From positions 62,001-126,000 of the forward strand of contig CAXTWH010000004.1 in assembly GCA_964247975.1 (NCBI GenBank): a stretch of DNA of 64,000 nt, given 5' to 3'. The translations under genes and the position numbers were made by a program. A model generated the notes under the pieces. The model was not told the DNA's origin. It ran no database searches and saw only the letters and a list, made by a program, of their open reading frames with translations. Source of the stretch: KBS-96 sp964247975 (lineage in GTDB: Bacteria > Acidobacteriota > Terriglobia > Bryobacterales > Bryobacteraceae). Shown in pieces: positions 50,478 to 60,309 of this stretch (position 1 is its first letter; each line of letters begins with the position of its first letter).

Positions 50478-51146
50478 TTACTTTATGGAAGACGTTTGCC
50501 GGGCCAGCCAGGATTCAAGCTGCGGATCTTGAAAATTGCTGATTACCAGATCCACATTGTCAAAAATTGTTGGAATCGTCTCCACGCCAACAGTCCTCAT
50601 GCCGGCCGCTTTTCCGGCGGCAGCCCCGACCGGGGAATCTTCAAACACAATGCACTGTTCCGGTTGAAGATTCAGTTTGCGCGCGGCCAGCAGGTAAATA
50701 TCCGGAAACGGCTTCGGTCTTTCCACTTCTGTACCGTCTACCAGCACGTCAAAGTAAGATCGAAAACCCAACCGGTCCAGGGTGAAATCAATATTCGCGC
50801 GTTCCGCATTGGAGCCGATCGCCTTGGGAACATCAGGATAACGTTCAAGAAACTCGGTGATTCCGGCAATACGATAGGATTCCATTTCTTCCGCCATCAG
50901 TTGACGGAACAAACGCTCCTTCGCCGCGCCATGCTCGAACACAACATTGTCCGGCAGGTTGTCTGCAATCAGCTCGCGAACCAGTTCAGGATTGCGCTTG
51001 CCGTGCATTTTTGCTTCCAGATCGTCCACTTTCAAACCCAGTTTTTCGAGGTAGATTTCCCACGATTTCGTATGGAGCGGCATGGAATTAATCAACACTC
51101 CATCCATGTCGAAAAGAAAGCCGATCGGCGGCGCGGATGTGTTCAC
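50478..51146 (-). CDS. HAD-superfamily phosphatase / beta-phosphoglucomutase-like protein
   Basis: The 222-residue protein is a subfamily IA HAD hydrolase with motif I FLFDMDGVLINSMPLH (nucleophile and acid D in DMD), a helical cap, motif II IGSNAERAN, lysine in EVERPKPFPDIYLLAA and motif IV CIVFEDSPVGAAAGKAAGM. Beta-phosphoglucomutases, sugar-phosphate and other small phosphatases share this plan. The start is uncertain: a GTG at 51144-51146 fits the usual N-terminus; the frame is open to 51251. It is divergent from the AsmA-like gene. Confidence 0.85.
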   Translation of the reverse strand: MNTSAPPIGFLFDMDGVLINSMPLHTKSWEIYLEKLGLKVDDLEAKMHGKRNPELVRELIADNLPDNVVFEHGAAKERLFRQLMAEEMESYRIAGITEFLERYPDVPKAIGSNAERANIDFTLDRLGFRSYFDVLVDGTEVERPKPFPDIYLLAARKLNLQPEQCIVFEDSPVGAAAGKAAGMRTVGVETIPTIFDNVDLVISNFQDPQLESWLARQTSSIK

Positions 51147-51254
51147 GGCGATGAGAATAGCATGGGCGAGGAAAATTCTGATTGAATTCGAAGCGGCAGC
51201 GGAAACGGTATAATCAGGATCGAAGTCCGAGAGTCCATTCACGCAAGCCAAACA

Positions 51255-53684
51255 GTGGATCTATCAACCGCCGGTCAGCCCATTCCTAAAGCACCAAGTT
51301 CCGCCCGGTCTTTGTTTGTCCGTTTAGGTTTCAAATACCTGTTATTTGGATTAGGATTAGTGTTGCTGTTAGGATTGATTGCGCCATTCGTTAGTGTGGG
51401 CGCTTATCGCGGACAGATTCAGAAACTGCTGGAGCTGTCTTTAGGAAGACCAGTAATGCTCGGTAAAACTAGCTTTACTCTGTTTTCCGGGCCGGGATTT
51501 TCGATTGAAGGCGTCACCATCGGCGAAGATCCGCGTTATGGAATTGAGCCCTGCGCTTATGTGCCGACGCTGATAGCCAGAATTCGCGTGGAAAAGCTGC
51601 TGCTAGGCCGGATTGAACTGGCTGAACTGCGGTTGATTGAACCAACGTTGAATCTGGTGAAACAAAGCAACGGCGATTGGAACATTCTGGACATTCTGCA
51701 GCGGCTGGGCAGCCGGAATTCTTTTTCGGGGCGATTTCTTCCGGCAGTGGAGATTTCCGATGCGCGTTTGAACTTTAAACTGGGGCTGCGGAAGACCCTG
51801 TTGTATGTTGATAACGCCAACGTGGCTGCTTACCCGGAAGCTTCCGGCAAAGTGCGCGTCCGGTTTGAAGGATCGCCGTTCCGGTCGGACCGCAGCGGGC
51901 ATGGATTCGGCGTGATCCGTGGATCGGCCAACTGGTATCTGAAACCTCCAGCCGCGAATGCCAACAAGCTTGAAGCGGATTTGATTCTGGAGCGGACCGA
52001 CCTGAGTGAAACCACTGCTTTGATAGAAGGCTACGATGTGGGAGTTCATGGAGCGGTGAGTTCGCGCTTAAGCGTGTCCGGTCCTGAAAACGCTTTGGCA
52101 ATCAATGGCGATCTGCGACTGGAAAATGTTCATCGGTGGGATCTGCTTTCGGCTTCCGGCGAGGATTGGCATGTGCAATTTCAAGGGCTGGTTGATTTAG
52201 CGCAGCAGAAAGCGCAATTGGAAACGCTTCGGTCCGGTTTGAATGGTGCGGTTCCAGTAGTGCTGCAAGTAAAGGCCAATAATTTTCTGAAGCAGCCGTT
52301 ATGGTCTGTGCTGGCGCAACTGCAACAGGCTCCGGCGCAGAATCTGCTTCCGTTGGCTGCCAGATTGGGATTGAATTTTCCTGCCGGGCTCACCGCCACG
52401 GGCAATGTGGACGGAGTAGTTGGTTATTCAAACCGTTCCGGCTGGAACGGCGGATTGGCGTTGAACCAGGTGCAAGCTTCCTTGCCGCAATCGACGGTGC
52501 TTGATTTTCCCGCAACTGTCCTCAGCATTATCAATGATCATGTTCATGTTTTCCCTTCGGAAGTGAGAACAAAAACTGGCCTAGCTGGTCAAGTCACGGG
52601 CGATTATCTTGTTTCCTCACGGTTATTGAGCTTTGCTTTAAACTTGGCCGGTTCACCGGTGGATTCCTTGAATCAGATTCTGGGTTCCTGGTTCAATGCT
52701 CCGCCGCTGCTCTCTGCCTTGCAGAACGGAACCATTTCAGGAACGCTGCGCTACCACGCAAAAGCTGCCGCAGAAGCTTTGTGGAATGGGGATTTGCAAT
52801 TAACAAAAGGGCTGCTTCGCGCTCCTGGTTTAGCCGTGCCGGTACGCGACCTTTCCGCCCGCCTTAGCCTTGCGAATTTGCAGGTGGATGTTCCTCGTTT
52901 TTCCGCAATGGTAGCTGGCACTCCTGTGGGAGGGGAGTATCATTACAATCCCGCTGCGGCGCGCAAAGAGCGTATTCGTTTGCAAGTCGGCGCTTTGAAC
53001 CTTGCCGAAATAGAACACGCTTTTTCGGCTTCGCTGACGCCGCAGGATTTTCTTTCCCGCCTGCGATGGAGTCGGCGCGCTGTGCCCGCCTGGCTCGCTG
53101 ATCGTAACCTCGAAGCCGATGTTTCCGTGAATCATCTGTTGTCAGATGGCGTTGATTTCGGCGCTTTGAAAGGACGTTTTTTCTGGTCCGGCCCGGCGGT
53201 CCAGATTGCTGCTTTACAAATTGTTTTGCCGCAAGGGCATTTGCGTGCCCAAGGTTCGATCACACTGAGCAGTGGACATCCCCGTTACCAAATTTCCGGC
53301 AGTTTATCGGATTATCCTTTCAAGAATGGTCTGCTCGATGTAAGCGGCCATCTGGAAACAAGCGGCGAAGGCGAACAAGCTTTGGCTAACCTCCAAGCCT
53401 CCGGTGAGTTCAGCGGCAAAGACATCAACGCCGCACCGGATGTGACTTTTTCTAAACTAACCGGAAATTATACGCTTACTTTTGCGCCGGGATGGCCCAG
53501 CTTAAGTTTGACCGATCTGCAAGCCGAGCAGGCGGAAGAAACCTGGCAGGGATCAGGAACAAGCGACAAAACCGGAGCGTTGGTGCTTGATCTGGTAAAC
53601 GGAACCCGGCAGATGCGGGTGTTGAGCACGATCGATGCTTCGGCTAAACCAGCCGGCCCCGTTTCAGCAGCAATAGGTAAGTAA
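51255..53684 (+). CDS. AsmA-like outer-membrane biogenesis protein
   Basis: The 809-residue protein has one N-terminal membrane helix (about 28-50) and then an AsmA-type region with LSLGRPVMLGKTSFTLFSGP and FSIEGVTIGEDPRYGIEPC, followed by a long beta-rich repeat-like body and a C-terminal DUF3971/AsmA_2-like segment. The AsmA family forms bridges in the periplasm that help carry phospholipids to the outer membrane. The start is a GTG at 51255. It is alone on its strand between the HAD gene and the convergent potD. Confidence 0.82.
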   Translation: MDLSTAGQPIPKAPSSARSLFVRLGFKYLLFGLGLVLLLGLIAPFVSVGAYRGQIQKLLELSLGRPVMLGKTSFTLFSGPGFSIEGVTIGEDPRYGIEPCAYVPTLIARIRVEKLLLGRIELAELRLIEPTLNLVKQSNGDWNILDILQRLGSRNSFSGRFLPAVEISDARLNFKLGLRKTLLYVDNANVAAYPEASGKVRVRFEGSPFRSDRSGHGFGVIRGSANWYLKPPAANANKLEADLILERTDLSETTALIEGYDVGVHGAVSSRLSVSGPENALAINGDLRLENVHRWDLLSASGEDWHVQFQGLVDLAQQKAQLETLRSGLNGAVPVVLQVKANNFLKQPLWSVLAQLQQAPAQNLLPLAARLGLNFPAGLTATGNVDGVVGYSNRSGWNGGLALNQVQASLPQSTVLDFPATVLSIINDHVHVFPSEVRTKTGLAGQVTGDYLVSSRLLSFALNLAGSPVDSLNQILGSWFNAPPLLSALQNGTISGTLRYHAKAAAEALWNGDLQLTKGLLRAPGLAVPVRDLSARLSLANLQVDVPRFSAMVAGTPVGGEYHYNPAAARKERIRLQVGALNLAEIEHAFSASLTPQDFLSRLRWSRRAVPAWLADRNLEADVSVNHLLSDGVDFGALKGRFFWSGPAVQIAALQIVLPQGHLRAQGSITLSSGHPRYQISGSLSDYPFKNGLLDVSGHLETSGEGEQALANLQASGEFSGKDINAAPDVTFSKLTGNYTLTFAPGWPSLSLTDLQAEQAEETWQGSGTSDKTGALVLDLVNGTRQMRVLSTIDASAKPAGPVSAAIGK

Positions 53685-53693
53685 ACACTCTCA

Positions 53694-54719
53694 TCAAGCC
53701 GACTTTACTTCCGTCCATAAGCGATCCCGCAGCCGCTGCGCGAACGCCGGCATTTCTTTGAACCATTCTCCTCGCTGCAGAATATCCTCCGAAGGATAAA
53801 GAACAATATTTTCCTTGTCCTGCGAGGAAAGCAATTGCCGTGCTGCGCCGTTCGCGGTGGCAGTTCTCATTTCAGTCGCTATGGCTGCTGCTACAGAAGG
53901 GCGAAGCAGATAATTCAGGAACTCATGCGCCAGTTCACGGTGTCGGCTTTCCCGCAGAATTGCTGCGCAGTCACAATAATGCGGAAAGCCTTCAGAAGGG
54001 TACACAAATTGAAGCTTACTGCTTTGCTCAATGGCTTGCTGGGCGGTGATGGACCACGATTGAGCCGCCAGCACGTCCCCGGCAATCAACTGGTCACGCA
54101 CTTCGGCATTTAAGTAGGCGCGCAAAAATGGCTTTTGTTGTACCGCCAACTGCTTGGCTTGTTCCAATTGGGTTTGTTTGGTTGCGTTCACCGAATCGCC
54201 CATTCGTTTCAAACAAGCCCCGAACACTTCAGCGGAATCATCCAGCATAGTCATGCGTCCGCGATAATCAGCGGTCCAAAGGTCCGCCCAGGAATGGGGC
54301 GATACTGCGCCGGTGGCATAAACAATGCCGGTAGCCCCATGCATGTACGGCATTGACCATTGCAGTTGTTTATCCCAGGGCGGGGATTGGAATCTCTGGT
54401 CAAGGTTGGAAAGATTCGGGAGCCGCTGATGGTTCAGCGGAACCAGCAGTTCCATGTCGCGCATGGGAATAATAAAACTGTTGGAAGGAAAAACGATATC
54501 CCAGCCGGAATTGCCGGTCATCACCTTCGCCAGCATTTCTTCTGCTACTTCGTAGGTGCCGTAGCGGACGCTCACCTGAAATTCACGCTCAAAATCGGGA
54601 ACCGTGTTCCGGGCGATATAGTCAGACCAGTTATAAACGTTCAAACGGCGCGTGGTTCCGCCCGTGCAACTGAGAACAGCGCCGGAAAGACCCGCTAAAA
54701 AGATTCGGCGCTTCATCAT
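53694..54719 (-). CDS. potD: Spermidine/putrescine ABC transporter substrate-binding lipoprotein
   Basis: The 341-residue protein is the periplasmic binding component of a polyamine importer. Its signal ends with AVLSC, a lipobox with C17, so it should be lipid-anchored. Fold features are LNVYNWSDYIARNTVPDFE at the N-terminus, WDIVFPSNSF and GRMTMLDDSAEVFG. It is last in the potABCD operon, its ATG overlapping the potC stop by 4 bases. Which polyamine it binds cannot be read. Confidence 0.9.
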   Translation of the reverse strand: MMKRRIFLAGLSGAVLSCTGGTTRRLNVYNWSDYIARNTVPDFEREFQVSVRYGTYEVAEEMLAKVMTGNSGWDIVFPSNSFIIPMRDMELLVPLNHQRLPNLSNLDQRFQSPPWDKQLQWSMPYMHGATGIVYATGAVSPHSWADLWTADYRGRMTMLDDSAEVFGACLKRMGDSVNATKQTQLEQAKQLAVQQKPFLRAYLNAEVRDQLIAGDVLAAQSWSITAQQAIEQSSKLQFVYPSEGFPHYCDCAAILRESRHRELAHEFLNYLLRPSVAAAIATEMRTATANGAARQLLSSQDKENIVLYPSEDILQRGEWFKEMPAFAQRLRDRLWTEVKSA

Positions 54720-55489
54720 TTTGCTTCCGATCCGCCCTGTTGCAATCGCTCCGCCAAAAGAATCAAAACTCCCAAGCCCACTGTAATGATCGCTGATAAA
54801 GCGTTTACGGCGGGGCTGATGCCGCGACGAGCTAGCGCATAAATGACCATCGGCAGAGTTTCCGAATTAACGCCCGCCACCAGGCTGGTAATTACATAAT
54901 CATCGAAGGAAACCGCAAAACAAAGCAGCGCTGCCGCAATAATGCTCGGCTTCAGATACGGCACAGTGACTAACCAGAACGCTTTCCATTCATTCGCGCC
55001 CAGGTCCAGCGCGGCTTCTTCTAAACTGGCGTCGAAAGTTCGTAAACGCGCCAAAACCACAATCACCGCATACGCAATGGAAAACGAGACGTGCGCCAGG
55101 ATGACCGTGTGCATGCCGAGTTGAACATGTAAAAACCGGAAGATCCATTGGAAAAAAGCCAGCAGTGAAATTCCGGTCACAATTTCCGGCGTCAGCAAAG
55201 AAAGATAAAGCGAGTTGGTCAGCACCGGCGAACGCTTCTTCCAGATCGCATATGCCGCCAAAGTTCCGATCACGGTGGAAAGGATGGTAGACGCACACCC
55301 GATCACCAGTGAATTTAAAGCCGCTTCCAGCATCTGTTGATTACGAAATACTTCCGCATACCAATGCAGGCTCCAGCCTTGCCAAACCGCAAAGCGTGAA
55401 GCATTAAAGCTGAAAACGCTTAACGCCGCCAGCGGCAGATATAAAAACAAATAAGCTAAAACGGCGTAGATCGGCAGCAACGCTTTCAC
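54716..55489 (-). CDS. potC: Polyamine ABC transporter permease PotC
   Basis: The 257-residue membrane protein has about six helices and the permease EAA motif EEAALDLGANEWKAFWLVTVPYLKPSI that contacts the ATPase (residues about 155-182). FDDYVITSLVAG near the C-terminus is typical of PotC. It overlaps potB and potD by 4 bases at each side (ATGA), giving a tightly coupled operon. Confidence 0.93.
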   Translation of the reverse strand: MKALLPIYAVLAYLFLYLPLAALSVFSFNASRFAVWQGWSLHWYAEVFRNQQMLEAALNSLVIGCASTILSTVIGTLAAYAIWKKRSPVLTNSLYLSLLTPEIVTGISLLAFFQWIFRFLHVQLGMHTVILAHVSFSIAYAVIVVLARLRTFDASLEEAALDLGANEWKAFWLVTVPYLKPSIIAAALLCFAVSFDDYVITSLVAGVNSETLPMVIYALARRGISPAVNALSAIITVGLGVLILLAERLQQGGSEAK

Positions 55490-56316
55490 AGCAGTTCTTC
55501 TCCCCGCCGGGTGGCAAACCGGAGCAGCACGAGCAGCACCAGCAACATCAGCAGCAGCGATACGGCCGAGCCGAAAGGCCAGTCGCGGGAATTAGTGAAC
55601 TGGTTTTGCACCAGATTGCCTACCATCAGCGTTTTGCCTCCGCCCAACAGATCCGGCGTGAGATACGCGCCTAAACAGGGAATGAACACCAGCAGGCTGC
55701 CGGCAATAATTCCGCTCCGGCTCAAGGGCACAATCACTTTCCAGAAAGCGCTCCATTCGTTTGCGCCCAGGTCATGCGCGGCATCTAAAAGAACAGGATC
55801 CAGTTTTTCGAGTGTTGCATAAAGCGGCAGCACCATAAACGGCAGATACCCGTACACCAAACCCAAAATCACCGCTGCATTGTTGAACAACAACGGCAGT
55901 GGTTCTTGAATGATATGCAATGAGCGTAAAACGGAATTCACCAAACCCGTATCCCGCAGCAGAAACATCCAGGCGTAAGTTCGAATCAGAAAACTGGTCC
56001 AGAAGGGAAGCATTACTAGATTCAAATACAAATTGCGCTTTGTTTCCGCGCGCGCAATAAACAAGGCCAAAGGAAATCCAAGCAGCAGGCAGAACACTGT
56101 TGAGGCTGCCGCGATCAGAAAGGACCGCCCTACAATTTCAGCGTAGAGCGGATCAAAAATGCGCGTGTAATTTTCGAGCGTCCAGGGCGGAACCACGCCG
56201 CCGTATGCGCCACGGGACAGCAGGCTGTAAGCGAAAACAATTCCCAGCGGCACCAGAAACAGAAAAGCCGTAGTTAGTGCTGCCGGAAGCAGAAACAACA
56301 CGCGAAGGCGTTTCAT
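55486..56316 (-). CDS. potB: Polyamine ABC transporter permease PotB
   Basis: The 276-residue membrane protein pairs with PotC. It has six helices, the RTYAWMFLLRDTG segment typical of PotB, and an EAA loop LDAAHDLGANEWSAFWKVIVPLS. I start at the ATG at 56314-56316, which overlaps the potA stop (TCAT on the plus strand); the frame runs back to 56379 inside potA. Confidence 0.93.
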   Translation of the reverse strand: MKRLRVLFLLPAALTTAFLFLVPLGIVFAYSLLSRGAYGGVVPPWTLENYTRIFDPLYAEIVGRSFLIAAASTVFCLLLGFPLALFIARAETKRNLYLNLVMLPFWTSFLIRTYAWMFLLRDTGLVNSVLRSLHIIQEPLPLLFNNAAVILGLVYGYLPFMVLPLYATLEKLDPVLLDAAHDLGANEWSAFWKVIVPLSRSGIIAGSLLVFIPCLGAYLTPDLLGGGKTLMVGNLVQNQFTNSRDWPFGSAVSLLLMLLVLLVLLRFATRRGEELL

Positions 56317-57314
56317 GCGCTGGTGGGAATGTTCTGGGCAGAAACGCTCACCGGCAGTTGGTCGGCTGCATTCCACCACAGGTAAACGGTTTCTCCCGGC
56401 TCATACTCCGCCGCTACTGTTCCCTGCGCTTGCACTGTGCAAGCATCACCCTGGACGGTTTTCAGGTGAATGTTCGTGCAGTTGCCGAGGTAAGTTTGAG
56501 CAACTACGTTCGCGGGGTAAACGGGTTGCAGCGAGGATGGCCGCTCACGGGACAATTGAACCGATTCGGGCCTGATGCCGCAGCCCTCAATCCAGTTCAC
56601 ATCTCCTAAAAACTCCGCCACAAAACGGGAACAAGGCCGTCGGTAGAGTTCTTCCGGCGTTCCTACTTGTTCCAGGTGCCCGCCGTTCATCACGGCCATG
56701 CGATCAGAAAGCGACATGGCTTCTTCTTGGTCATGGGTAATAAAAAGAAACGTCGTTCCTACCCGCTTTTGTATCGCTTTCAATTCAATCCGCATCTGCT
56801 TACGCAGCTTAGGGTCCAGCGCGGACAAAGGTTCATCCAGCAGCAGCACATCTGGTTCAGGAGCAAGCGCGCGGGCGAGCGCCACTCTTTGACGTTCGCC
56901 GCCGGAAAGCTGCGCTGGCAGACGGTTCTCTTTACCGGTGAGTTGCATTAAGCTCAACAGTTGACTGACCCTGGCTGCGATCTCGCCAGGCCGCCGGCGA
57001 GCCTGTTGTTCCAACCCGAAGCTGACATTCCGCTCCACCGTGAGATGCGGAAACAAAGCGTAATTCTGAAACACTGTGCTAACGTTTCGGTGATATGCTT
57101 TGCGGGTAGTAATAGCTTCGCCGTTCAAAACAATTTCGCCGGCGGTCGGCGATTCAAAGCCGCCAATTAGCCGCAGCGTAGTGGTTTTGCCGCAGCCGGA
57201 TGGACCGAGCAGGGAAAAGAACTCACCTTGTTTTAACCCGAGCGAAATTCCATTTACCGCCTGGTGGGTTGGATAGTGCTTGGTAAGATCGCGCAGTTCT
57301 AAAACAGTGTTCAC
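56313..57314 (-). CDS. potA: Polyamine ABC transporter ATP-binding protein PotA
   Basis: The 333-residue ATPase has Walker A GPSGCGKTTTLRL, the signature LSGGERQRVALARAL, Walker B VLLLDEPLSALD, the switch ITHDQEEAMSLSD and a C-terminal TOBE domain. It powers the PotBC permease. The start is probably the GTG at 57312-57314; a TTG at 57326 is an alternative. It follows the SGNH-protein gene of the FkbH cassette by about 45 bases on the same strand and could share a transcript with it. Confidence 0.93.
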   Translation of the reverse strand: MNTVLELRDLTKHYPTHQAVNGISLGLKQGEFFSLLGPSGCGKTTTLRLIGGFESPTAGEIVLNGEAITTRKAYHRNVSTVFQNYALFPHLTVERNVSFGLEQQARRRPGEIAARVSQLLSLMQLTGKENRLPAQLSGGERQRVALARALAPEPDVLLLDEPLSALDPKLRKQMRIELKAIQKRVGTTFLFITHDQEEAMSLSDRMAVMNGGHLEQVGTPEELYRRPCSRFVAEFLGDVNWIEGCGIRPESVQLSRERPSSLQPVYPANVVAQTYLGNCTNIHLKTVQGDACTVQAQGTVAAEYEPGETVYLWWNAADQLPVSVSAQNIPTSA

Positions 57315-57359
57315 TGGGCAAATCAAAATGGTAGCGCAGAACTGCCGCGATCTACGCGA

Positions 57360-58595
57360 TTATTTCGAAGCCTGAAGCAGAAGCGCATGGTCGCTTAGTA
57401 GCTGCCGTCCCGCGCCGGTGCGGTGGAGAAAACCACAGAACTGCCGGGCTAGTTCCATGCCGGCGTAATAATGGCCTTGTTCGTTCCAATGGCCCGTGCC
57501 GGCAGCGCCGGGAGTGCCGCCATGCAGCAGAACATGGGTTCGGTCTACCAGTGCGCGCAGCGCGGGCGCAAGCTGAAAACAGGGTACCTGGTGAGCTGCC
57601 GCCCACTGCGCAATCCGGTTGTCAGGATAATTCAGGTCAGGCACTCCAAGCCGCTTTGTAAGTGTTCTCAGGTATTGAACATCAGGCGTAACTTGCGGCG
57701 GCGTGTCCAAGGTAAGAACATAAAACTCAACACCATGTGCGCGGCATTCTTCTTTCATGGCTTGTAAAATGGATTCCGTTACGTCCCAGGCTGCCTTCGT
57801 GTCGGCATCATAGGGCGGTAAATACGCTACCTCGTCGCGCGAATACTTAGCGACCGGAACATTCTTTTTGGGGTTGGTATACGCACTAAGCTGATAAAAA
57901 ATCCGGTAAGCAAGATTAGACTTTGCGGCCCGCACCATTTTCGCCAGTTCAAATTCATTAATGAGATCTGCGATTTTCTCTTTGACGGGCCGAGGATGAA
58001 ATCCGCCGGGCGTATCGGAAACCAGCTTGCCATCCTGCAAATTGAAATACATGCGCGGCGAAGTAAGCAACGGATCGAGATTGCGCGAATTCGCAATCAC
58101 GGCCGTAGCCATGTTCAACGCTATCACGACTGCTTGCGGATGATATTTCCATACTTTCTCGCGCAAAACATAGTAATTTTGCGCGAGATTATATCCGACT
58201 ACGGCAAAGTTCAGCGTTTCCACGTGAACGGCATTATCCGCACTGATGCACTTCTGCAGATTGGAGCGAAACACGGAAACATAGGTTTGCTCAAGTGCTA
58301 CCTGGACCCCTTCAGTTGTGGAATCACCGAGAAAAGCAATGCGCAGCGTGTTTGGCGGACGCGTGAGCGTATGCTCACTATCACGCATGCCATCGTTATT
58401 GATTTGATAGCGGTTCATCACTTCCTTGGTTTCCCAGCCGGTAACGTTCGGCTTCAGCGCATAGCCAATGACCGGATCTATATGAGTGTCGGTAGTAGGA
58501 AAGTGAACGCCTAAAAGACGCAATGCCGATTCAAGGCAGGCCAGTAAAACCGCCAGGCAAAGAATCGTGAGAACAAGATCTTTAGCAGCTTTCAT
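57360..58595 (-). CDS. SGNH/GDSL-fold membrane-anchored protein of the FkbH cassette
   Basis: The 411-residue protein has an N-terminal membrane helix (about 6-26) and a large periplasmic SGNH domain with IAFLGDSTTEGVQV (D91-S92), then NMATAV-type segments, and a C-terminal HWNEQGHYYAGMELARQF. In the family block V the residue two before the first histidine is normally aspartate; here it is threonine (TGHWN), so the catalytic triad may be incomplete. Related proteins act with MBOAT enzymes in acyl transfer to exported polymers (for instance DltD, AlgX/AlgJ). I start at the ATG at 58593-58595; the frame is open to 58673 inside the MBOAT gene. It is the last of the four cassette genes. Confidence 0.82.
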   Translation of the reverse strand: MKAAKDLVLTILCLAVLLACLESALRLLGVHFPTTDTHIDPVIGYALKPNVTGWETKEVMNRYQINNDGMRDSEHTLTRPPNTLRIAFLGDSTTEGVQVALEQTYVSVFRSNLQKCISADNAVHVETLNFAVVGYNLAQNYYVLREKVWKYHPQAVVIALNMATAVIANSRNLDPLLTSPRMYFNLQDGKLVSDTPGGFHPRPVKEKIADLINEFELAKMVRAAKSNLAYRIFYQLSAYTNPKKNVPVAKYSRDEVAYLPPYDADTKAAWDVTESILQAMKEECRAHGVEFYVLTLDTPPQVTPDVQYLRTLTKRLGVPDLNYPDNRIAQWAAAHQVPCFQLAPALRALVDRTHVLLHGGTPGAAGTGHWNEQGHYYAGMELARQFCGFLHRTGAGRQLLSDHALLLQASK

Positions 58596-58635
58596 GTTTG
58601 AGTCATAAAGGAGGACGACGAAACTAACCCGGCCA

Positions 58636-60039
58636 TTAGAAACCAGCATACATAAATGCTGATCGCGGCGCATTGGTGGAATAAATCATCACGATTGCAA
58701 ACAAGTACAACATCGTGATTCCGGAATAAGCAAACCAACGCGTCCAACGGGGAACTGTTTGCAGATAACCGCCTTCCCAGAATCTCCGCCGCAGATATTC
58801 CACTGCTTCGATAAAGAAGAAACCGCCCATTCCCAGATAAAGATCGTGCAGGCTGATTATCGTGTTGGTGGTCCAGCCGCTTCCCAGGTGAAGCGCGATG
58901 CCGAATGCTTCCCGAACCGTGTGAGCGCGCCACATAGTATTGGTCAACGCCACAATATGGTAAGTAAAAATCCATCCCAAAATAGCCGCCGCAAGTTTGG
59001 CTTGCGGAGTGCGTTTGTATAAGCGCTTGCGGAACTGCATCGTAAGCGCGTCAATGCATAAAAAGAAAGAGTGTATTAAACCGAAAACAACAAAATTCCA
59101 ACTGAAAGAATGCCACAGCGCAATCAGCATCATGTTGGCGGAAATCGCAAGCGCTAAACCGGCGCTGCCCAGGTTGCGAAACGCCATGCGAGCCGGCATA
59201 AACACGTAATCAGTCAGCCAGCGGGTCAGCGACATGTGCCAGCGGCGCCAATACGCGCTGATGCTGGTGGCGCTGAAAGGCCAGTTGAAATTCTCAACGC
59301 CTTCCATGCCGAGCAGCATCGCGCTGCCATTCGAAATATCAGTCAACGCGGAAAAATCAGCGTACAGTTCAATGCTGAAAAGATAGAAAGAAGCCGCCCG
59401 CGCAAAACCGTCCACCGCGTATGGACGATTGAAGCCGGGACTAACCACCGCCAGCAGATGTTCCGCCACAAAAAGCTTCTTGAAGAGCCCAATCAAAATG
59501 CGGGCCGAACCATAAGCAATGGTTTTCAGGCTGGGCCGTCTCGCCATTTCGAACTGTTCAAAAAAGGATTCGGCCCGTTGAATCGGCCCGGCCACAATCT
59601 GCGGAAAGAAAGCCACAAAAGCGGCGAAGCGGCCCAGGTTTCGCTCTGCTTTGATCTGGCCCCAGTGCAGGTCAAGCAGGTAACTGATCAGTTTGAAAGT
59701 GTAATAAGAAACGCCGAGCGGGATCACGATGTCCTTAGCCGAGCCGACCAGCGGCAGAGCTTTCCAGAACACCACAAACAAAATCAACAAGGCAGTAATT
59801 GTAAATACGATTGGTGATTTGCGCTTTTCCTCGTCGCTGTTCTTCTCAATAGCCAGGCCGCCCAGGTAACAGATCAACGTGATCACGCCCATTACCGCTG
59901 CCATCTGCGGATCCCAGGAATAGTAAAACAAGTAGGAGCAAGCCGTCAGATACCACGGGCGCAAACGAAACGGAACTGTCCAATAAACCAGCGCGACCAA
60001 AACAATAAAAAGAAGATACTGTTCGGAAGTGAAATTCAT
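58636..60039 (-). CDS. MBOAT family membrane-bound O-acyltransferase
   Basis: The 467-residue protein has about ten membrane segments and the MBOAT hallmarks: VIPLGVSYYTFKLISYLLD, FFPQIVAGPIQRA, SAYWRRWHMSLTRWLTDYVF (H268) and the catalytic H310 in ANMMLIALWHSFSWNFVVFG. It belongs to the DltB/AlgI group that moves acyl groups across the inner membrane onto exported polymers. The gene lies 24 bases after the ACP gene and 40 before the SGNH gene. The acyl donor is presumably the adjacent ACP. Confidence 0.93.
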   Translation of the reverse strand: MNFTSEQYLLFIVLVALVYWTVPFRLRPWYLTACSYLFYYSWDPQMAAVMGVITLICYLGGLAIEKNSDEEKRKSPIVFTITALLILFVVFWKALPLVGSAKDIVIPLGVSYYTFKLISYLLDLHWGQIKAERNLGRFAAFVAFFPQIVAGPIQRAESFFEQFEMARRPSLKTIAYGSARILIGLFKKLFVAEHLLAVVSPGFNRPYAVDGFARAASFYLFSIELYADFSALTDISNGSAMLLGMEGVENFNWPFSATSISAYWRRWHMSLTRWLTDYVFMPARMAFRNLGSAGLALAISANMMLIALWHSFSWNFVVFGLIHSFFLCIDALTMQFRKRLYKRTPQAKLAAAILGWIFTYHIVALTNTMWRAHTVREAFGIALHLGSGWTTNTIISLHDLYLGMGGFFFIEAVEYLRRRFWEGGYLQTVPRWTRWFAYSGITMLYLFAIVMIYSTNAPRSAFMYAGF

Positions 60040-60063
60040 GGCTGATCAGTTCGGTATTCCGAT

Positions 60064-60303
60064 TCAGGCTTTTTTCGAAATCGTGTCAATCAGGTCACCG
60101 ACGTTCGACAATTTCGCTACTTCGGCAGTGGTGAACTTGACTTTGAATTCTTTCTCCGCCGCCACAATCAGGTTAATGTGCGTTAGAGAATCCCAATCTT
60201 CCAAATCGCTGGCCGTCATCTCGCGTTTTAAAGCGAGGTCAGGCATATCGAAAACTCGACGAAATACGCCGGTCAGGCGTGATGTTACGGTTTCTTGATC
60301 CAT
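60064..60303 (-). CDS. Acyl carrier protein of the FkbH cassette
   Basis: The 79-residue protein is an acyl/peptidyl carrier with the phosphopantetheine serine S39 in LEDWDSLTHINLIVAAE. The motif differs from fatty-acid AcpP (usually G-A-D-S-L) and resembles carriers of FkbH and DltC-like systems. Length is standard. It sits between the FkbH-like and MBOAT genes, 6 and 24 bases away, so it is dedicated to this pathway. Confidence 0.93.
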   Translation of the reverse strand: MDQETVTSRLTGVFRRVFDMPDLALKREMTASDLEDWDSLTHINLIVAAEKEFKVKFTTAEVAKLSNVGDLIDTISKKA

Positions 60304-60309
60304 AAGTTC

